A stretch of DNA of 64,000 nt from Bacteroidaceae bacterium HV4-6-C5C (lineage in GTDB: Bacteria > Bacteroidota > Bacteroidia > Bacteroidales > Bacteroidaceae): the NCBI GenBank assembly GCA_007896885.1, contig VOIU01000001.1:360840-424839 (forward strand), given 5' to 3'. The notes beneath the pieces are model-generated. The model saw only the letters and a program-made list of their open reading frames with translations. It was not told the origin of the DNA and did no database searches. Of this stretch, positions 9,248 to 18,187 are shown piece by piece. Positions within the stretch are counted from its first letter, which is position 1. Each line of letters begins with the position of its first letter. Position numbers and translations under genes: made by a program.

Positions 9248-9727
9248 TCAATCTTTTACTATTAGGACCGTAGCATAAGCAGATATGCCTTCTTCTCTAC
9301 CGGTAAAGCCCAATTTTTCTGTAGTAGTCGCCTTTATGGAAATATCTTCCTCGATCACTTTCATTACTTCAGCCAAAGTCCGCTGTATATCGGGGATAAA
9401 CGCCTTAAGTTTGGGACGCTCTGCGCAAACGGTCGCATCAATATTGCCTATTGAATAACCTTTTTGGGCTATCAGTTCAACCGTCTTTCTCAATAAAATT
9501 TTGCTGTCGATATCTTTAAAATCATCGGAATTGTCCGGAAAATGATAGCCGATATCACGCATATTCGCTGCGCCTAAGAGGGCATCACAAATTGCATGTA
9601 CAAGCACATCCGCATCAGAATGTCCCAACAAACCTTTTTCATGCTCGAGTTGTATTCCTCCAAGCCATAGCTCTCTTCCTTCGACTAAGCGGTGTACATC
9701 AAAGCCAAAGCCTACACGTATCTTCAT
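9248..9727 (-). CDS. ispF: 2-C-methyl-D-erythritol 2,4-cyclodiphosphate synthase
   Basis: A 159-residue protein of standard IspF length. GFGFDVHRL gives the zinc ligands Asp10 and His12; LLGHSDADVLVHAICDALLGA and DIGYHFPD hold the remaining metal and substrate residues; the C-terminal KATTTEKLGFTGREEGI is the CDP-binding loop. The enzyme forms the cyclic diphosphate in the cytosolic MEP pathway to isoprenoids. A weak -7 box (TACTTTCG on the minus strand, plus-strand positions 9756-9763) lies upstream. It stands apart from the FAH-family gene by about 130 bp. Confidence 0.97.
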   Translation of the reverse strand: MKIRVGFGFDVHRLVEGRELWLGGIQLEHEKGLLGHSDADVLVHAICDALLGAANMRDIGYHFPDNSDDFKDIDSKILLRKTVELIAQKGYSIGNIDATVCAERPKLKAFIPDIQRTLAEVMKVIEEDISIKATTTEKLGFTGREEGISAYATVLIVKD

Positions 9728-9854
9728 CGTTTCTTTTCTTGTATGATTACTCCGACGAAAGTACAGAAAAAAGGTGAGTATGCAATATATTATTCAGATG
9801 AAAATCAGATAGAATACATAATGAGTAAAGTGTAATGCAAAAGAATGGAAATAT

Positions 9855-10475
9855 TCATCGAATATTAAAATCAAGCAATTTTTGCTCATTTAAATAACCT
9901 TCAAAATGCTGACCGATGGCAACAGGACCAACACCGGCAGGAGTTCCGGTAAATAATAAATCACCTATTTTTAAAGTCATATAGCGACTCACAAATGATA
10001 TAATATCGTCCACCTTAAAAATCATATTTTCGGTAAAGCCATGCTGCACTTTCTTTCCATCAATCGATAAAGAAAAATTCAAATGATTAATATCATTCCC
10101 GACTTCTTCCAACGACACGAAAGTACCGATAGCCGCAGAGTTATCAAAACTTTTGCTTAGCTCCCAAGGATGCCCCTTATCTCTAAGTTTCCGTTGTATA
10201 TCGCGAGCAGTAAAGTCAATACCAACAGTAACAGCGTCATAATACCGATGAGCAAAACGGGGAGCGATATTTTTCCCCAAGCGGCAGACCCGCACGACCA
10301 TTTCAGTCTCGTAATGAACTTCATTCGAAAAATCGGGCACAAAAAAAGGTTTTCCATCTTTAAGTATAGCCGAGTCAGGCTTCATAAAAATAACCGGTTC
10401 TGTAATTTCATCATGATTATGCCCCATCTCCTGATTGTGTAGAGCATAGTTCATACCTACTGCTATGATTTTCAT
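9855..10475 (-). CDS. Fumarylacetoacetate hydrolase-family protein
   Basis: A 206-residue single-domain FAH-fold protein. Family motifs include AVGMNYALHNQEM, PVIFMKPDSAIL, NEVHYETEMVVRV (metal ligands Glu-x-Glu), VGIDFTARDIQ, SFDNSAAIGTF and LLFTGTPAGVGP. Members act as acylpyruvase or oxaloacetate tautomerase/decarboxylase in the cytosol. The start codon overlaps the rex stop (TAATG), so both are one operon. The exact substrate cannot be decided from the sequence. Confidence 0.88.
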   Translation of the reverse strand: MKIIAVGMNYALHNQEMGHNHDEITEPVIFMKPDSAILKDGKPFFVPDFSNEVHYETEMVVRVCRLGKNIAPRFAHRYYDAVTVGIDFTARDIQRKLRDKGHPWELSKSFDNSAAIGTFVSLEEVGNDINHLNFSLSIDGKKVQHGFTENMIFKVDDIISFVSRYMTLKIGDLLFTGTPAGVGPVAIGQHFEGYLNEQKLLDFNIR

Positions 10476-11137
10476 TATTTGATCTCGTTAAAATTTAGTC
10501 TGTTGAACATCAGAGCTAAATGAGCATATAAGGAAGTATTTTGAACTACAATATTTTCAGGAACACGAATACGAAAAGGGGTAAAATTCCATACCGCTTT
10601 AATTCCGCCCGCAACCATCTTATTCGTTATGCTTTGTGCTATCTCAATGGGAACTGTCAACACACCTATATTCACATTGTATTCCAACATTTTTTTCTCA
10701 AAATCATCGGGATGGAAAATAGGGATACCATTTAAGGAATGACCCACCAAGTCACGGTTTATGTCAAAAGCCGCAACAATTTTTAGCCCGAAATGATTCA
10801 AACCCGAATCACGCAGCAATGCTCCGCCCAGACTACCGACACCAAACAGAAAAGCATTATGTACATTGGTAAATCCAAGAAAACTTTCCAATACGGCGAT
10901 TAAAGTATCCACTTCATACCCCACACGCGTACGTCCGGAAATATTCACATAAGACAAGTCCTTAGCTATCTGGGAAGCATCGATATTAATTTCTTTGGAT
11001 ATTTGCGTGGAAGAGACATACCGCTCACCTCTCTGTTTGAGCAACTTGACATTCGATAAATACCACGGCAACCTGCGCAAGGTAGGCTCCGGCACTTTCA
11101 TGCTATCTTTATCTCGAATTACCTCGTTTGTGGTCAT
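10475..11137 (-). CDS. rex: Redox-sensing transcriptional repressor Rex
   Basis: The frame is open from 11176, but the ATG at 11137 is preferred because a -7 box lies just upstream and the N-terminus then starts MTTNEV. The protein has 220 residues. An N-terminal winged helix (PEPTLRRLPWYLSNVKLL, then SSTQISKEINIDASQIAKDLSY) is followed by a Rossmann NAD(H)-binding domain with FGVGSLGGAL. Rex senses the NADH/NAD ratio and represses fermentation and respiratory genes when NADH is low. It is translationally coupled to the FAH-family gene. Confidence 0.96.
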   Translation of the reverse strand: MTTNEVIRDKDSMKVPEPTLRRLPWYLSNVKLLKQRGERYVSSTQISKEINIDASQIAKDLSYVNISGRTRVGYEVDTLIAVLESFLGFTNVHNAFLFGVGSLGGALLRDSGLNHFGLKIVAAFDINRDLVGHSLNGIPIFHPDDFEKKMLEYNVNIGVLTVPIEIAQSITNKMVAGGIKAVWNFTPFRIRVPENIVVQNTSLYAHLALMFNRLNFNEIK

Positions 11138-11165
11138 TTCCCTCTTTCTATGGATTACGGATTGA

Positions 11166-11173
11166 CAAAAATA
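11166..11173 (-). promoter_or_regulatory. -7 box of the rex operon
   Basis: The minus strand reads TATTTTTG, a perfect match to TAnnTTTG, about 30 bp before the Rex start at 11137. No clear TTTG is seen at the -33 position. Confidence 0.5.
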
Positions 11174-11234
11174 CACTTTTTTCTGAGAAAGCGATATTCA
11201 TATAGAAGAAAGTTAACATAAATTCCACAAAAGT

Positions 11235-11250
11235 ATTACTCGTGAGTAAT
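11235..11250. promoter_or_regulatory. 16-bp palindrome between rex and yciH
   Basis: ATTACTC-GT-GAGTAAT is a perfect inverted repeat with 7-bp arms in the divergent intergenic region. It does not match the usual Rex operator (TTGTGAA...TTCACAA). It may be an operator for an unidentified regulator. The rest of the 11177-11513 stretch shows no gene. Confidence 0.4.
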
Positions 11251-11489
11251 CTTGCTGCTAATGAAGGACACTTATCGTATGATATTTCGGACAATCAAAA
11301 CTAACAAATACGTTTAAGCACTTAAGCCTGTCCCCCTCCGATGAGCTATTATCCGGAAATATCATTTAAATTCTATGCAAAAAAAATCTACGATAATAAT
11401 TCTCAAAAAGAATAAACTAATTAGTTTATCATATTTTTACTGTTTAAGCTAGGTGACACATTTCCATTAAGAGACTAAAACCTCCAAAG

Positions 11490-11521
11490 ATTGCAAAGTT
11501 CCACGCAAAATAGTACTTTTG
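11490..11521 (+). promoter_or_regulatory. Promoter of yciH
   Basis: ATTG (11490-11493), a 20-bp spacer and TACTTTTG (11514-11521) fit the Bacteroides -33/-7 pattern. The yciH ATG at 11542 follows after a short leader. Confidence 0.7.
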
Positions 11522-11541
11522 ACCAATAAAACAGTACGAAC

Positions 11542-11889
11542 ATGAAGAATAATGACTGGAAGGAGCGGTTGAATATTGTCTATTCTACCAATCCGGATTA
11601 CAATTACGAACAAGGAAATAAAGAAGAGCAATCCACATTGGAGCCTTCCATGCAAAATCTGCGTGTCCAATTGGATCGTAAAAATAGAGGTGGGAAAGTC
11701 GTTACGCTCGTCATCGGCTTCATCGGCTCTGAAAATGATTTAAAGGAGTTAGGTAAATTACTGAAGTCTAAATGTGGTGTAGGCGGAAGCGCAAAAGACG
11801 GAGAAATCATTGTACAAGGTGATTTTAAGTTGAAAATACTGGAACTTCTAAAAAAAGAAGGATATACGCGTACCAAGCCTGTAGGATAA
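11542..11889 (+). CDS. yciH: SUI1/YciH-family translation factor
   Basis: A 115-residue protein. The C-terminal 70 residues are a full SUI1 domain, with [42 protein letters not shown] and a final helix. The N-terminal 40 residues are a loose extension. Bacterial YciH resembles eukaryotic eIF1 and may influence start-codon selection or translation under stress. The gene stands alone between its own promoter and a terminator, divergent from rex and convergent with tsf. Confidence 0.92.
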   Translation: MKNNDWKERLNIVYSTNPDYNYEQGNKEEQSTLEPSMQNLRVQLDRKNRGGKVVTLVIGFIGSENDLKELGKLLKSKCGVGGSAKDGEIIVQGDFKLKILELLKKEGYTRTKPVG

Positions 11890-11945
11890 TTCACATGGAA
11901 AATAGGACCAGATAAGGGGCTATCTCTCCCGAGATAGGTAAACTC

Positions 11946-11981
11946 AAAACGGTCACCAAGGATACCCTTAGCGACCGTTTT
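11946..11981. terminator. Bidirectional terminator between yciH and tsf
   Basis: AAAACGGTC (11946-11954) pairs with GACCGTTTT (11973-11981), followed by further T residues on the plus strand and preceded by A residues for the minus strand. A second smaller hairpin, CTATCTC/GAGATAG, lies at 11920-11937. Confidence 0.75.
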
Positions 11982-12004
11982 TATATTTCTAATCCAGAAT
12001 AGAA

Positions 12005-12994
12005 TTATTCAGCGCGCAAAGTAAAACGCTTGAAATCCAGAATTTGTAATTCCGAATCAGCTTCTTCCATCACTTCTTTCACTGTTTTCTTTCCATCCAT
12101 GATATCTTCCTGATTCAACAAGCAAGACTCTTTGTAGAATTTAGCAAGACGACCTTTAGCAATATTTTCAATCATCTGTGCAGGTAGGTTAGCTGATTTC
12201 TCAGCAGCTACAGTTAACTTCAACTGACGAATTTCTTCAGCTTGAGCTTCTGTAATGCTACCTTTCATGATGCCTTCGTTAAGGTGCTCTTCGTTCTCTG
12301 CAATATAAAGATTAAAGCCAGCTTTCTTTAAAGCAGCCTCAATAGCTTTATCAACTTGTTCTTTCTTTGTCTTATCAATAGCAACCTGCATTTCTGTTTC
12401 TTTCACAGATTCAGGTACACCAGCTTCATCAATTGCAACAGGGTTCATAGCAGCGATCTGCATTGCGAGACCATGAGCAACAGCTGCATTAGGTTTGTTG
12501 AGTACAACAAGCGTACAAAGGAAGTTTTTGTTTTGGTGATTATAAGTTTCAACTGCAGGACCTTCCACTGTCAGGTAACCATCCAATTCCATTTTTTCAC
12601 CTGTAATACCACTACGATCTGTTACAGCTTGAGCAATAGTAACATCACCTAATGGCAAAGCATTTACCTCATCCAAAGTTTTGCACTTGTTTGCTACAGC
12701 AGCATCCAATATATCTTGAGTAAGCTTAATAAAATCAGCATTTTGTGCAACAAAGTCTGTTTCACATTTCAAAGCAATAATTGCTCCAAAACCATCAACA
12801 GATTTCACCAATACGCATCCTTCAGAAGCGTCGCGATCAGAACGTTTAGCAGCTACAGCTTGTCCTTTTTCACGGATGATCTTAATTGCTTGATCAAAAT
12901 CGCCTTGTGCTTCAGTCAATGCATTTTTGCAATCCATCATACCAGCTCCGGTCATTTTGCGAAGCTTGGTAATTTCAGCCATCGTTACAGCCAT
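12005..12994 (-). CDS. tsf: Elongation factor Ts
   Basis: A 329-residue EF-Ts. The N-terminal UBA-like part (MAVTMAEITKLRKMTGAGMMDCKNAL) and the EF-Tu contact motif CETDFVAQN are present, followed by two core repeats. It is longer than the E. coli protein, as is common in Bacteroidetes. EF-Ts exchanges GDP for GTP on EF-Tu in the cytosol. It follows rpsB by 34 bp as the last gene of the ribosomal operon. Confidence 0.98.
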   Translation of the reverse strand: MAVTMAEITKLRKMTGAGMMDCKNALTEAQGDFDQAIKIIREKGQAVAAKRSDRDASEGCVLVKSVDGFGAIIALKCETDFVAQNADFIKLTQDILDAAVANKCKTLDEVNALPLGDVTIAQAVTDRSGITGEKMELDGYLTVEGPAVETYNHQNKNFLCTLVVLNKPNAAVAHGLAMQIAAMNPVAIDEAGVPESVKETEMQVAIDKTKKEQVDKAIEAALKKAGFNLYIAENEEHLNEGIMKGSITEAQAEEIRQLKLTVAAEKSANLPAQMIENIAKGRLAKFYKESCLLNQEDIMDGKKTVKEVMEEADSELQILDFKRFTLRAE

Positions 12995-13028
12995 ATTGTA
13001 CTTTCTATATTAATCGTTATAACTAAAA

Positions 13029-13865
13029 TTAAGCTTCTTCGTCTTCCTTAATGAAAGCTGCAACTTTTGCTGCATTAATAGCTTCCTCATCAGACTTGTC
13101 AAGTCTTGCTTTTGTAGCTTTCTTCTTGCCCTTGTTAGCAGGAGCTTCTCCAGCTGCTTCAGCATCAACTTTTTCAGCTTTTCTTTCTTCCAAACCTTCT
13201 TGAATAGCTACGCAACATGCATCCAGAATTACTTCTACGGATTTAGTAGCATCATCATTAGCTGGGATAACGAAATCAATGTCAGAAGGATCCGAGTTAG
13301 TATCAACGATACCAAATACAGGAATACCTAAACGGTTAGCTTCACGAACAGCTATATTCTCTTTCATTACATCTACGATAAACAAAGCAGATGGAAGGCG
13401 AGTCAAATCGGCAATAGAACCTAAAGTCTTGTCCAATTTAGCACGTTGACGTGAAATCTGTAATACTTCTCTTTTTGAAAGGTTGGCATATGTACCATCG
13501 TTAGTCAATTTATCGATAGTAGCCATCTTCTTTACAGCCTTACGGATAGTTGGGAAGTTAGTCAACATACCACCCGGCCAGCGCTCGATTACATAAGGCA
13601 TATTTACAGCAGATGCTTTGTCAGCAACTACTTGTTTAGCTTGTTTTTTAGTAGCAACAAACAGGATTTTCTTTCCTGATTTAGCGATTTGTTTCAAAGC
13701 TTCAGCAGCTTCGTCAACTTTAGCAACAGTCTTGTGAAGATCAATGATATGAATACCGTTGCGTTCCATGAAAATATAGGGAGCCATTGAAGGATTCCAC
13801 TTTCTTTTAAGGTGACCAAAGTGGCAACCGGCTTCCAATAATGTATCAAAATTTGTTCTTGACAT
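13029..13865 (-). CDS. rpsB: 30S ribosomal protein S2
   Basis: A 278-residue S2 when started at the ATG at 13865 (MSRTNFDTLLEAGCHFGHLKRKWNP). The frame upstream is open but gives a Lys-rich tail that is not part of the S2 family, so this start is preferred. GMLTNFPTIRKA and IVDTNSDP are S2 signature stretches. The C-terminal 40 residues are acidic/Lys-rich. It lies between rpsI and tsf in the conserved order. Confidence 0.98.
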   Translation of the reverse strand: MSRTNFDTLLEAGCHFGHLKRKWNPSMAPYIFMERNGIHIIDLHKTVAKVDEAAEALKQIAKSGKKILFVATKKQAKQVVADKASAVNMPYVIERWPGGMLTNFPTIRKAVKKMATIDKLTNDGTYANLSKREVLQISRQRAKLDKTLGSIADLTRLPSALFIVDVMKENIAVREANRLGIPVFGIVDTNSDPSDIDFVIPANDDATKSVEVILDACCVAIQEGLEERKAEKVDAEAAGEAPANKGKKKATKARLDKSDEEAINAAKVAAFIKEDEEA

Positions 13866-14036
13866 TGTTTTTTTCTTTAAATCGTTTACTTTCTTTTTTG
13901 CTTTTCTAACCAACTACCGGGTAGCCTTTAAGATTAAGAGTCCCGGAAGTTTAGATACTAAACGCTTCCTAGTTGAGAGTTGAGAATTAGACGTTGAGAA
14001 TTAAGCAACTTGTCCGCCCCAACAGCACACCAACTC

Positions 14037-14423
14037 TTAACGTTTACTAAACTGGAATCTTCTACGTGCTTTCGGACGTCCCGGTTTCTTACGTTCAACA
14101 GAACGAGGATCACGAGTCATGAAACCTTCAGCGCGAAGAGCAGATTTATCTTCTGCGTTAATCTTAACTAATGCGCGTGCAATTGCCAAACGCAAAGCCT
14201 GAGACTGACCGGTAAAACCGCCGCCGCAAAGATTAACTTTAATGTCATATTTCTCAGCAGCGCCCAACTTATTCAAAGGCTGCTTTACGACATATTGAAG
14301 AATAGTTGATGGAAAGTACTCTGCAAGGTCTCTCTTGTTAATAGTAATCTTTCCAGTACCTTCGGTTACGAAAATGCGTGCGATTGCACTTTTACGTCTG
14401 CCTAATGCATTTACTACTTCCAT
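14037..14423 (-). CDS. rpsI: 30S ribosomal protein S9
   Basis: A 128-residue S9, full length. It begins MEVVNALGRRKSAIARIFV and ends with the basic tail KKPGRPKARRRFQFSKR that reaches the decoding centre. It follows rplM by six bases. A gap of about 170 bp to the rpsB start (13866-14036) holds no gene; it has short repeated GTTGAGA-type words. Confidence 0.98.
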   Translation of the reverse strand: MEVVNALGRRKSAIARIFVTEGTGKITINKRDLAEYFPSTILQYVVKQPLNKLGAAEKYDIKVNLCGGGFTGQSQALRLAIARALVKINAEDKSALRAEGFMTRDPRSVERKKPGRPKARRRFQFSKR

Positions 14424-14429
14424 TATTTC

Positions 14430-14891
14430 TTATTTAAGTAAGTTTATATCAATTGATTTAGGATTTTGAGCCTGATGTTTGTGTTCGCTACCGGCATAAA
14501 CATACATATTGCCCAGCAACTTATCACCTAATTTATTTTTAGGCAACATACCTTTTACCACCTTTCTCAATAATTTATCGTCGCCATTAGGTTTTGCTTT
14601 CAAGCGAGCAGGAGTCATTTCTCTCTGACCACCGGGGTAACCTGTATATGACAAGTATACTTTGTCATTCCATTTGTTTCCAGTCAATTGAACTTTATCG
14701 GCATTAATAATGATCACGTTATCACCGCAATCAACATGAGGGGTAAAGTTTGGTTTATACTTTCCTCTCAAAAGCTTCGCAACTTTCGCACCCAGACGTC
14801 CTAAAACTTGGTCTGTAGCGTCAACAACAACCCATTCTTTGGTTGCTGTTTCTTTGTTTGCAGAAATGGTCTTGTAACTTAAAGTATCCAC
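14430..14891 (-). CDS. rplM: 50S ribosomal protein L13
   Basis: A 153-residue L13, full length, with WVVVDATDQVLGRLGAKVAKLLRGK near the N-terminus and the conserved VKGMLPKNKLG stretch. It is the first gene of the rplM-rpsI-rpsB-tsf transcript. Its promoter lies about 120 bp upstream, leaving an untranslated leader that may hold a regulatory structure. Confidence 0.98.
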   Translation of the reverse strand: MDTLSYKTISANKETATKEWVVVDATDQVLGRLGAKVAKLLRGKYKPNFTPHVDCGDNVIIINADKVQLTGNKWNDKVYLSYTGYPGGQREMTPARLKAKPNGDDKLLRKVVKGMLPKNKLGDKLLGNMYVYAGSEHKHQAQNPKSIDINLLK

Positions 14892-15011
14892 TCTTAATTT
14901 GTTTTTTTAAATGTTACTACTAAAAACTTTCTTCACCACGAATGAATCATCCCGGACAAAGATGAATTAAATCGCTATGAATTAAATGCTTATCCTTATG
15001 AGATAATAATC
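14892..15011 (-). promoter_or_regulatory. Untranslated leader of rplM, possible L13 autoregulatory element
   Basis: The 120-nt leader between the predicted start of transcription and the L13 ATG is long for Bacteroides. It holds short complementary words such as CATC/GATG and TTCAT/GTGAA on the transcript strand. Leader motifs upstream of L13 genes have been described in Bacteroidia; whether this sequence matches them was not tested. Confidence 0.4.
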
Positions 15012-15017
15012 GGCTTG

Positions 15018-15048
15018 CAAAGGTACGGAATTTCCTAGAATGCACAAA
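15018..15048 (-). promoter_or_regulatory. Promoter of the rplM-rpsI-rpsB-tsf operon
   Basis: On the minus strand TTTG (plus-strand 15045-15048), a 19-bp spacer and TACCTTTG (15018-15025) match the Bacteroides promoter consensus exactly. Transcription should begin near 15011. Confidence 0.8.
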
Positions 15049-15155
15049 AGTTTTCATTCTTTTTTTGGAGTATCAGAGGGTTAGCTCCAACAAGGAAAGT
15101 CTGTTCTCCAAAACGGCATCACCCTTTCGAGACTTAAATGTGAAGTAAAAAAAGA

Positions 15156-15195
15156 ACAGTGCTTACATCATTCAACGAATCAATGCAAGCACTGT
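15156..15195 (-). terminator. Terminator of the purB-asnS operon
   Basis: Arms 15156-15167 (ACAGTGCTTACA) and 15184-15195 (TGCAAGCACTGT) pair over 12 positions with one mismatch. On the minus strand the stem is followed by a run of seven T. It lies 25 bp after the asnS stop. Confidence 0.8.
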
Positions 15196-15219
15196 ATTTA
15201 AATCATTTATTGTTCTGAA

Positions 15220-16623
15220 TTAAAAATCGGCGTTACGCGGAGTACGAGGGAAAGGTATTACATCACGAATGTTAGCCATACCGGTAACAAATAGCAACAA
15301 ACGTTCAAATCCCAAGCCAAAACCAGCATGAGGGCATGTTCCGAATTTGCGGGTATCGAGATACCACCACATATCTTTCGACGGTATTTGAAGCTCCTCT
15401 ATACGCTTAGCCAATTTATCATAATCGGATTCACGTTCCGAACCACCGATAATTTCCCCGATTTTCGGGAACAGCACATCCATAGCACGTACAGTCTTGC
15501 CATCTTCATTCTGCTTCATATAAAATGCTTTGATTTCCTTCGGATAATCAGTCAGAATAACAGGACGTTTAAAATGCTCTTCAACTAGATAACGTTCGTG
15601 CTCTGAAGCCAAGTCGACTCCCCAATATACCGGGAACTCAAACTTACGTCCATTTGCAACGGCTGCTTCCAAAATATTGATACCTTCAGTATATGGTAAA
15701 CGTACAAAAGACTCTTTCAGTACACTTTGAAGACGTTCTATCAATCCCTTATCAAACATGTCATTCAGGAATTTGATATCATCGGAACAATTATCCAATG
15801 CCCACCTTACACAATATTTAATAAAGTCCTCAGCCAAATCCATATTGTCGGTGATGTCATTGAAAGCAACTTCAGGCTCAATCATCCAAAACTCAGCTAA
15901 ATGTCGCGGAGTATTGGAGTTCTCAGCACGGAATGTCGGACCGAAAGTATAAATTGCACCCAAAGCTGTTGCGGCTAGCTCACCCTCAAGCTGTCCGGAG
16001 ACAGTCAGACTGGCTTGTTTACCAAAGAAATCATCGTCGTATATAATAGATCCTGTCTCATCTTTTTTCAAGTCATACAGATTCTTTGTGGTGACCTGAA
16101 ACATCTGTCCGGCTCCTTCACAGTCGGAAGCCGTAATAATCGGCGTATGAAAATAGAAAAAGCCTTTTTGATGGAAATATGTATGAATAGCCATCGCCAT
16201 ATTATGTCGGATACGGAATACCGCTCCAAACGTATTGGTACGAGGACGAAGATGAGCGATCTCACGCAAAAATTCTAGAGTATGACCTTTCTTCTGCAGC
16301 GGATAAGTATTATCACAAGCACCTAAGAGTTCTATATCACTAGCCTGTATCTCAGCCTTTTGCCCGGAACCGACCGATTCTGTCAAAATCCCGTTAATAC
16401 TCACACAAGCGCCTGTGGTTACATCTTTCAGCAAGTCTTCACTGAAACTTGCCAAATCCACGACAACCTGAACATTATTTATTGTAGAACCGTCATTTAG
16501 TGCAATAAAGTTTACCTGTTTACTACCTCTGCGGGTACGCACCCACCCTTTTACATTAACTGTTGCGCCAAAATCTTCTCGCTTCAACAGATCAACAATC
16601 TTCGTTCTACTAATTTTTTCCAT
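15220..16623 (-). CDS. asnS: Asparaginyl-tRNA synthetase
   Basis: A 467-residue class IIb synthetase. The N-terminal OB-fold anticodon-binding domain ([21 protein letters not shown]) is followed by the catalytic core with motif 2 ([24 protein letters not shown]) and motif 3 ([13 protein letters not shown]). It charges tRNA-Asn with asparagine. It follows the pseudouridine synthase gene by 23 bp and ends at a terminator, so it is the last gene of a purB-led transcript. Confidence 0.97.
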   Translation of the reverse strand: MEKISRTKIVDLLKREDFGATVNVKGWVRTRRGSKQVNFIALNDGSTINNVQVVVDLASFSEDLLKDVTTGACVSINGILTESVGSGQKAEIQASDIELLGACDNTYPLQKKGHTLEFLREIAHLRPRTNTFGAVFRIRHNMAMAIHTYFHQKGFFYFHTPIITASDCEGAGQMFQVTTKNLYDLKKDETGSIIYDDDFFGKQASLTVSGQLEGELAATALGAIYTFGPTFRAENSNTPRHLAEFWMIEPEVAFNDITDNMDLAEDFIKYCVRWALDNCSDDIKFLNDMFDKGLIERLQSVLKESFVRLPYTEGINILEAAVANGRKFEFPVYWGVDLASEHERYLVEEHFKRPVILTDYPKEIKAFYMKQNEDGKTVRAMDVLFPKIGEIIGGSERESDYDKLAKRIEELQIPSKDMWWYLDTRKFGTCPHAGFGLGFERLLLFVTGMANIRDVIPFPRTPRNADF

Positions 16624-16646
16624 ACATTTACTATCTTATATATAAA

Positions 16647-18050
16647 TTACTCAAAAGAGCCCATGCGCAAGAAGTTAACTTCTTGTTCGGTCAGGAAGCG
16701 CCATTCGCCACGACGTAATCCTTTCTTCGTCAAACCGGCAAAGAATACGCGATCCAATTTGATGACTTTATAACCAAGAGCTTCAAAAATACGACGCACA
16801 ATACGATTCTTCCCAGAGTGAATTTCAATACCCACTTCATTATGGCTGTCTTCATTCGTAAAGCTGATTGCGTCAGCATGAATCTCTCCGTCATCCAACT
16901 GGATACCAGCGGATATTTGATCCATATCGGCTCTGGTTAAATTTTTATCTAAAAATACATGATAAATTTTCTTCTTCAAGAATTTGGGATGAGTCAGCTT
17001 GGAAGCCAAATCACCGTCATTAGTCAACAGCAGAACTCCCGTCGTATTACGGTCGAGACGCCCTACCGGATAAATACGTTCGTCACAAGCGCCTTTAACA
17101 AGATCCATAACCGTACGACGGTCTTGAGGATCCTCAGCAGTAGTCACTGTATTTTTAGGCTTGTTTAATACAATATAGATCTTACGTTCGATGCTTACTA
17201 ACTGATCGTGGAACTTCACTTCATCACCACGCTTGATCTTAGTACCCAATTCGGTGACGATAACTCCGTTTACCAAAATCACACCGGCGGTTATAAACTC
17301 ATCGGCTTCACGGCGTGAGCACACCCCTGCATTTGCCAAAAACTTATTCAAACGGATCGGGTCATTCGGATCGACAAATTGCTCCCGATATTCGATCTGT
17401 TTCTTTCTGCTGTATTTAGCATTCGGATCATAGTCACCTGTGCGACGCTGCGGACGATCATAACTAGGTCTTCCACCGCCATTCGAATTGAAACGGGGAC
17501 GTTGAGGACGATCGCCATAAGACGGGCGGTCACCGTAAGAACGTGATTGATAACCACCTCTTTCACCACGTTCATTATTGTATGAACGGGGCTGAAAGCC
17601 TCCTTCACCACTATTATTATATCGGGGACGTTGAGGGCGATCACCATTATTATTGTTGTAGCGCGGACGCTGAGGGCGGTCACCATAAGAAGGACGATCA
17701 CCATAAGTACGCGGTTGATTATCTCCATCCGGATTGTTATACCTCGGACGTGGTCTATCGGTGCTATATGGGCGTTGTGGACGATCGCCACCATCTGAAT
17801 CGGAATTAAATCGCGGACGTTGCGGGCGATCACCATAAGGACGTTGTGGACGATCATTTTGACCGGCATTCGGGTTAAACCGCGGACGATAAGGGCGATC
17901 ATTATTGTAAGATCGCTGCGGACGTTCACTATTGTCATTACTAAAGCGCGGACGAGAGGGACGTTCATAGTCGTTTTCCCTGTTAAATCTGTTGCCTGAA
18001 TTCTCCTCACCGGAAGAAGTCTCACGCCAATTGTCATTGTCTGTAATCAT
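16647..18050 (-). CDS. RsuA/RluB-family pseudouridine synthase with long repetitive N-terminal extension
   Basis: A 467-residue protein. Residues 1 to about 225 are a low-complexity stretch with many RPQRPRxN, YGDRPxY and NNxGG units, rich in Arg, Asn, Gly, Pro and Asp, probably disordered and RNA-binding. It is followed by an S4 domain (IRLNKFLANAGVCSRREADEFI) and a catalytic domain with GRLDRNTTGVLLLTND, in which the Asp is the catalytic residue. Family members modify a uridine in rRNA. The enzyme core is complete. The gene lies between purB and asnS on the same strand. Confidence 0.92.
   Translation of the reverse strand: MITDNDNWRETSSGEENSGNRFNRENDYERPSRPRFSNDNSERPQRSYNNDRPYRPRFNPNAGQNDRPQRPYGDRPQRPRFNSDSDGGDRPQRPYSTDRPRPRYNNPDGDNQPRTYGDRPSYGDRPQRPRYNNNNGDRPQRPRYNNSGEGGFQPRSYNNERGERGGYQSRSYGDRPSYGDRPQRPRFNSNGGGRPSYDRPQRRTGDYDPNAKYSRKKQIEYREQFVDPNDPIRLNKFLANAGVCSRREADEFITAGVILVNGVIVTELGTKIKRGDEVKFHDQLVSIERKIYIVLNKPKNTVTTAEDPQDRRTVMDLVKGACDERIYPVGRLDRNTTGVLLLTNDGDLASKLTHPKFLKKKIYHVFLDKNLTRADMDQISAGIQLDDGEIHADAISFTNEDSHNEVGIEIHSGKNRIVRRIFEALGYKVIKLDRVFFAGLTKKGLRRGEWRFLTEQEVNFLRMGSFE
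17440..17990 (-). repeat. Degenerate coding repeats in the pseudouridine synthase extension
   Basis: Imperfect units of about 24-60 bp recur, with cores such as GGACGTTGNGGNCGATC and CACCATAAG on the plus strand. They encode the RPQRPRxN units. Such tracts can change copy number by slippage. Confidence 0.75.
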
Positions 18051-18187
18051 TTTCTTTATTCGAATAAAATTAAACGTAATGACCTCACGGTCATCTTTAT
18101 TATTATTTCACTGATACCTGTTATAAATCAACAAAAAAACGAACACAATTGTTAGCTTCCTGTTTTTAAAATAACTCTTTTTACCAT

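Noticed and set aside
17348..18037. A long second open frame over the repetitive part of the pseudouridine synthase
   Set aside because: Repetitive base composition keeps the alternative frame open; the S4/synthase frame is the real gene.
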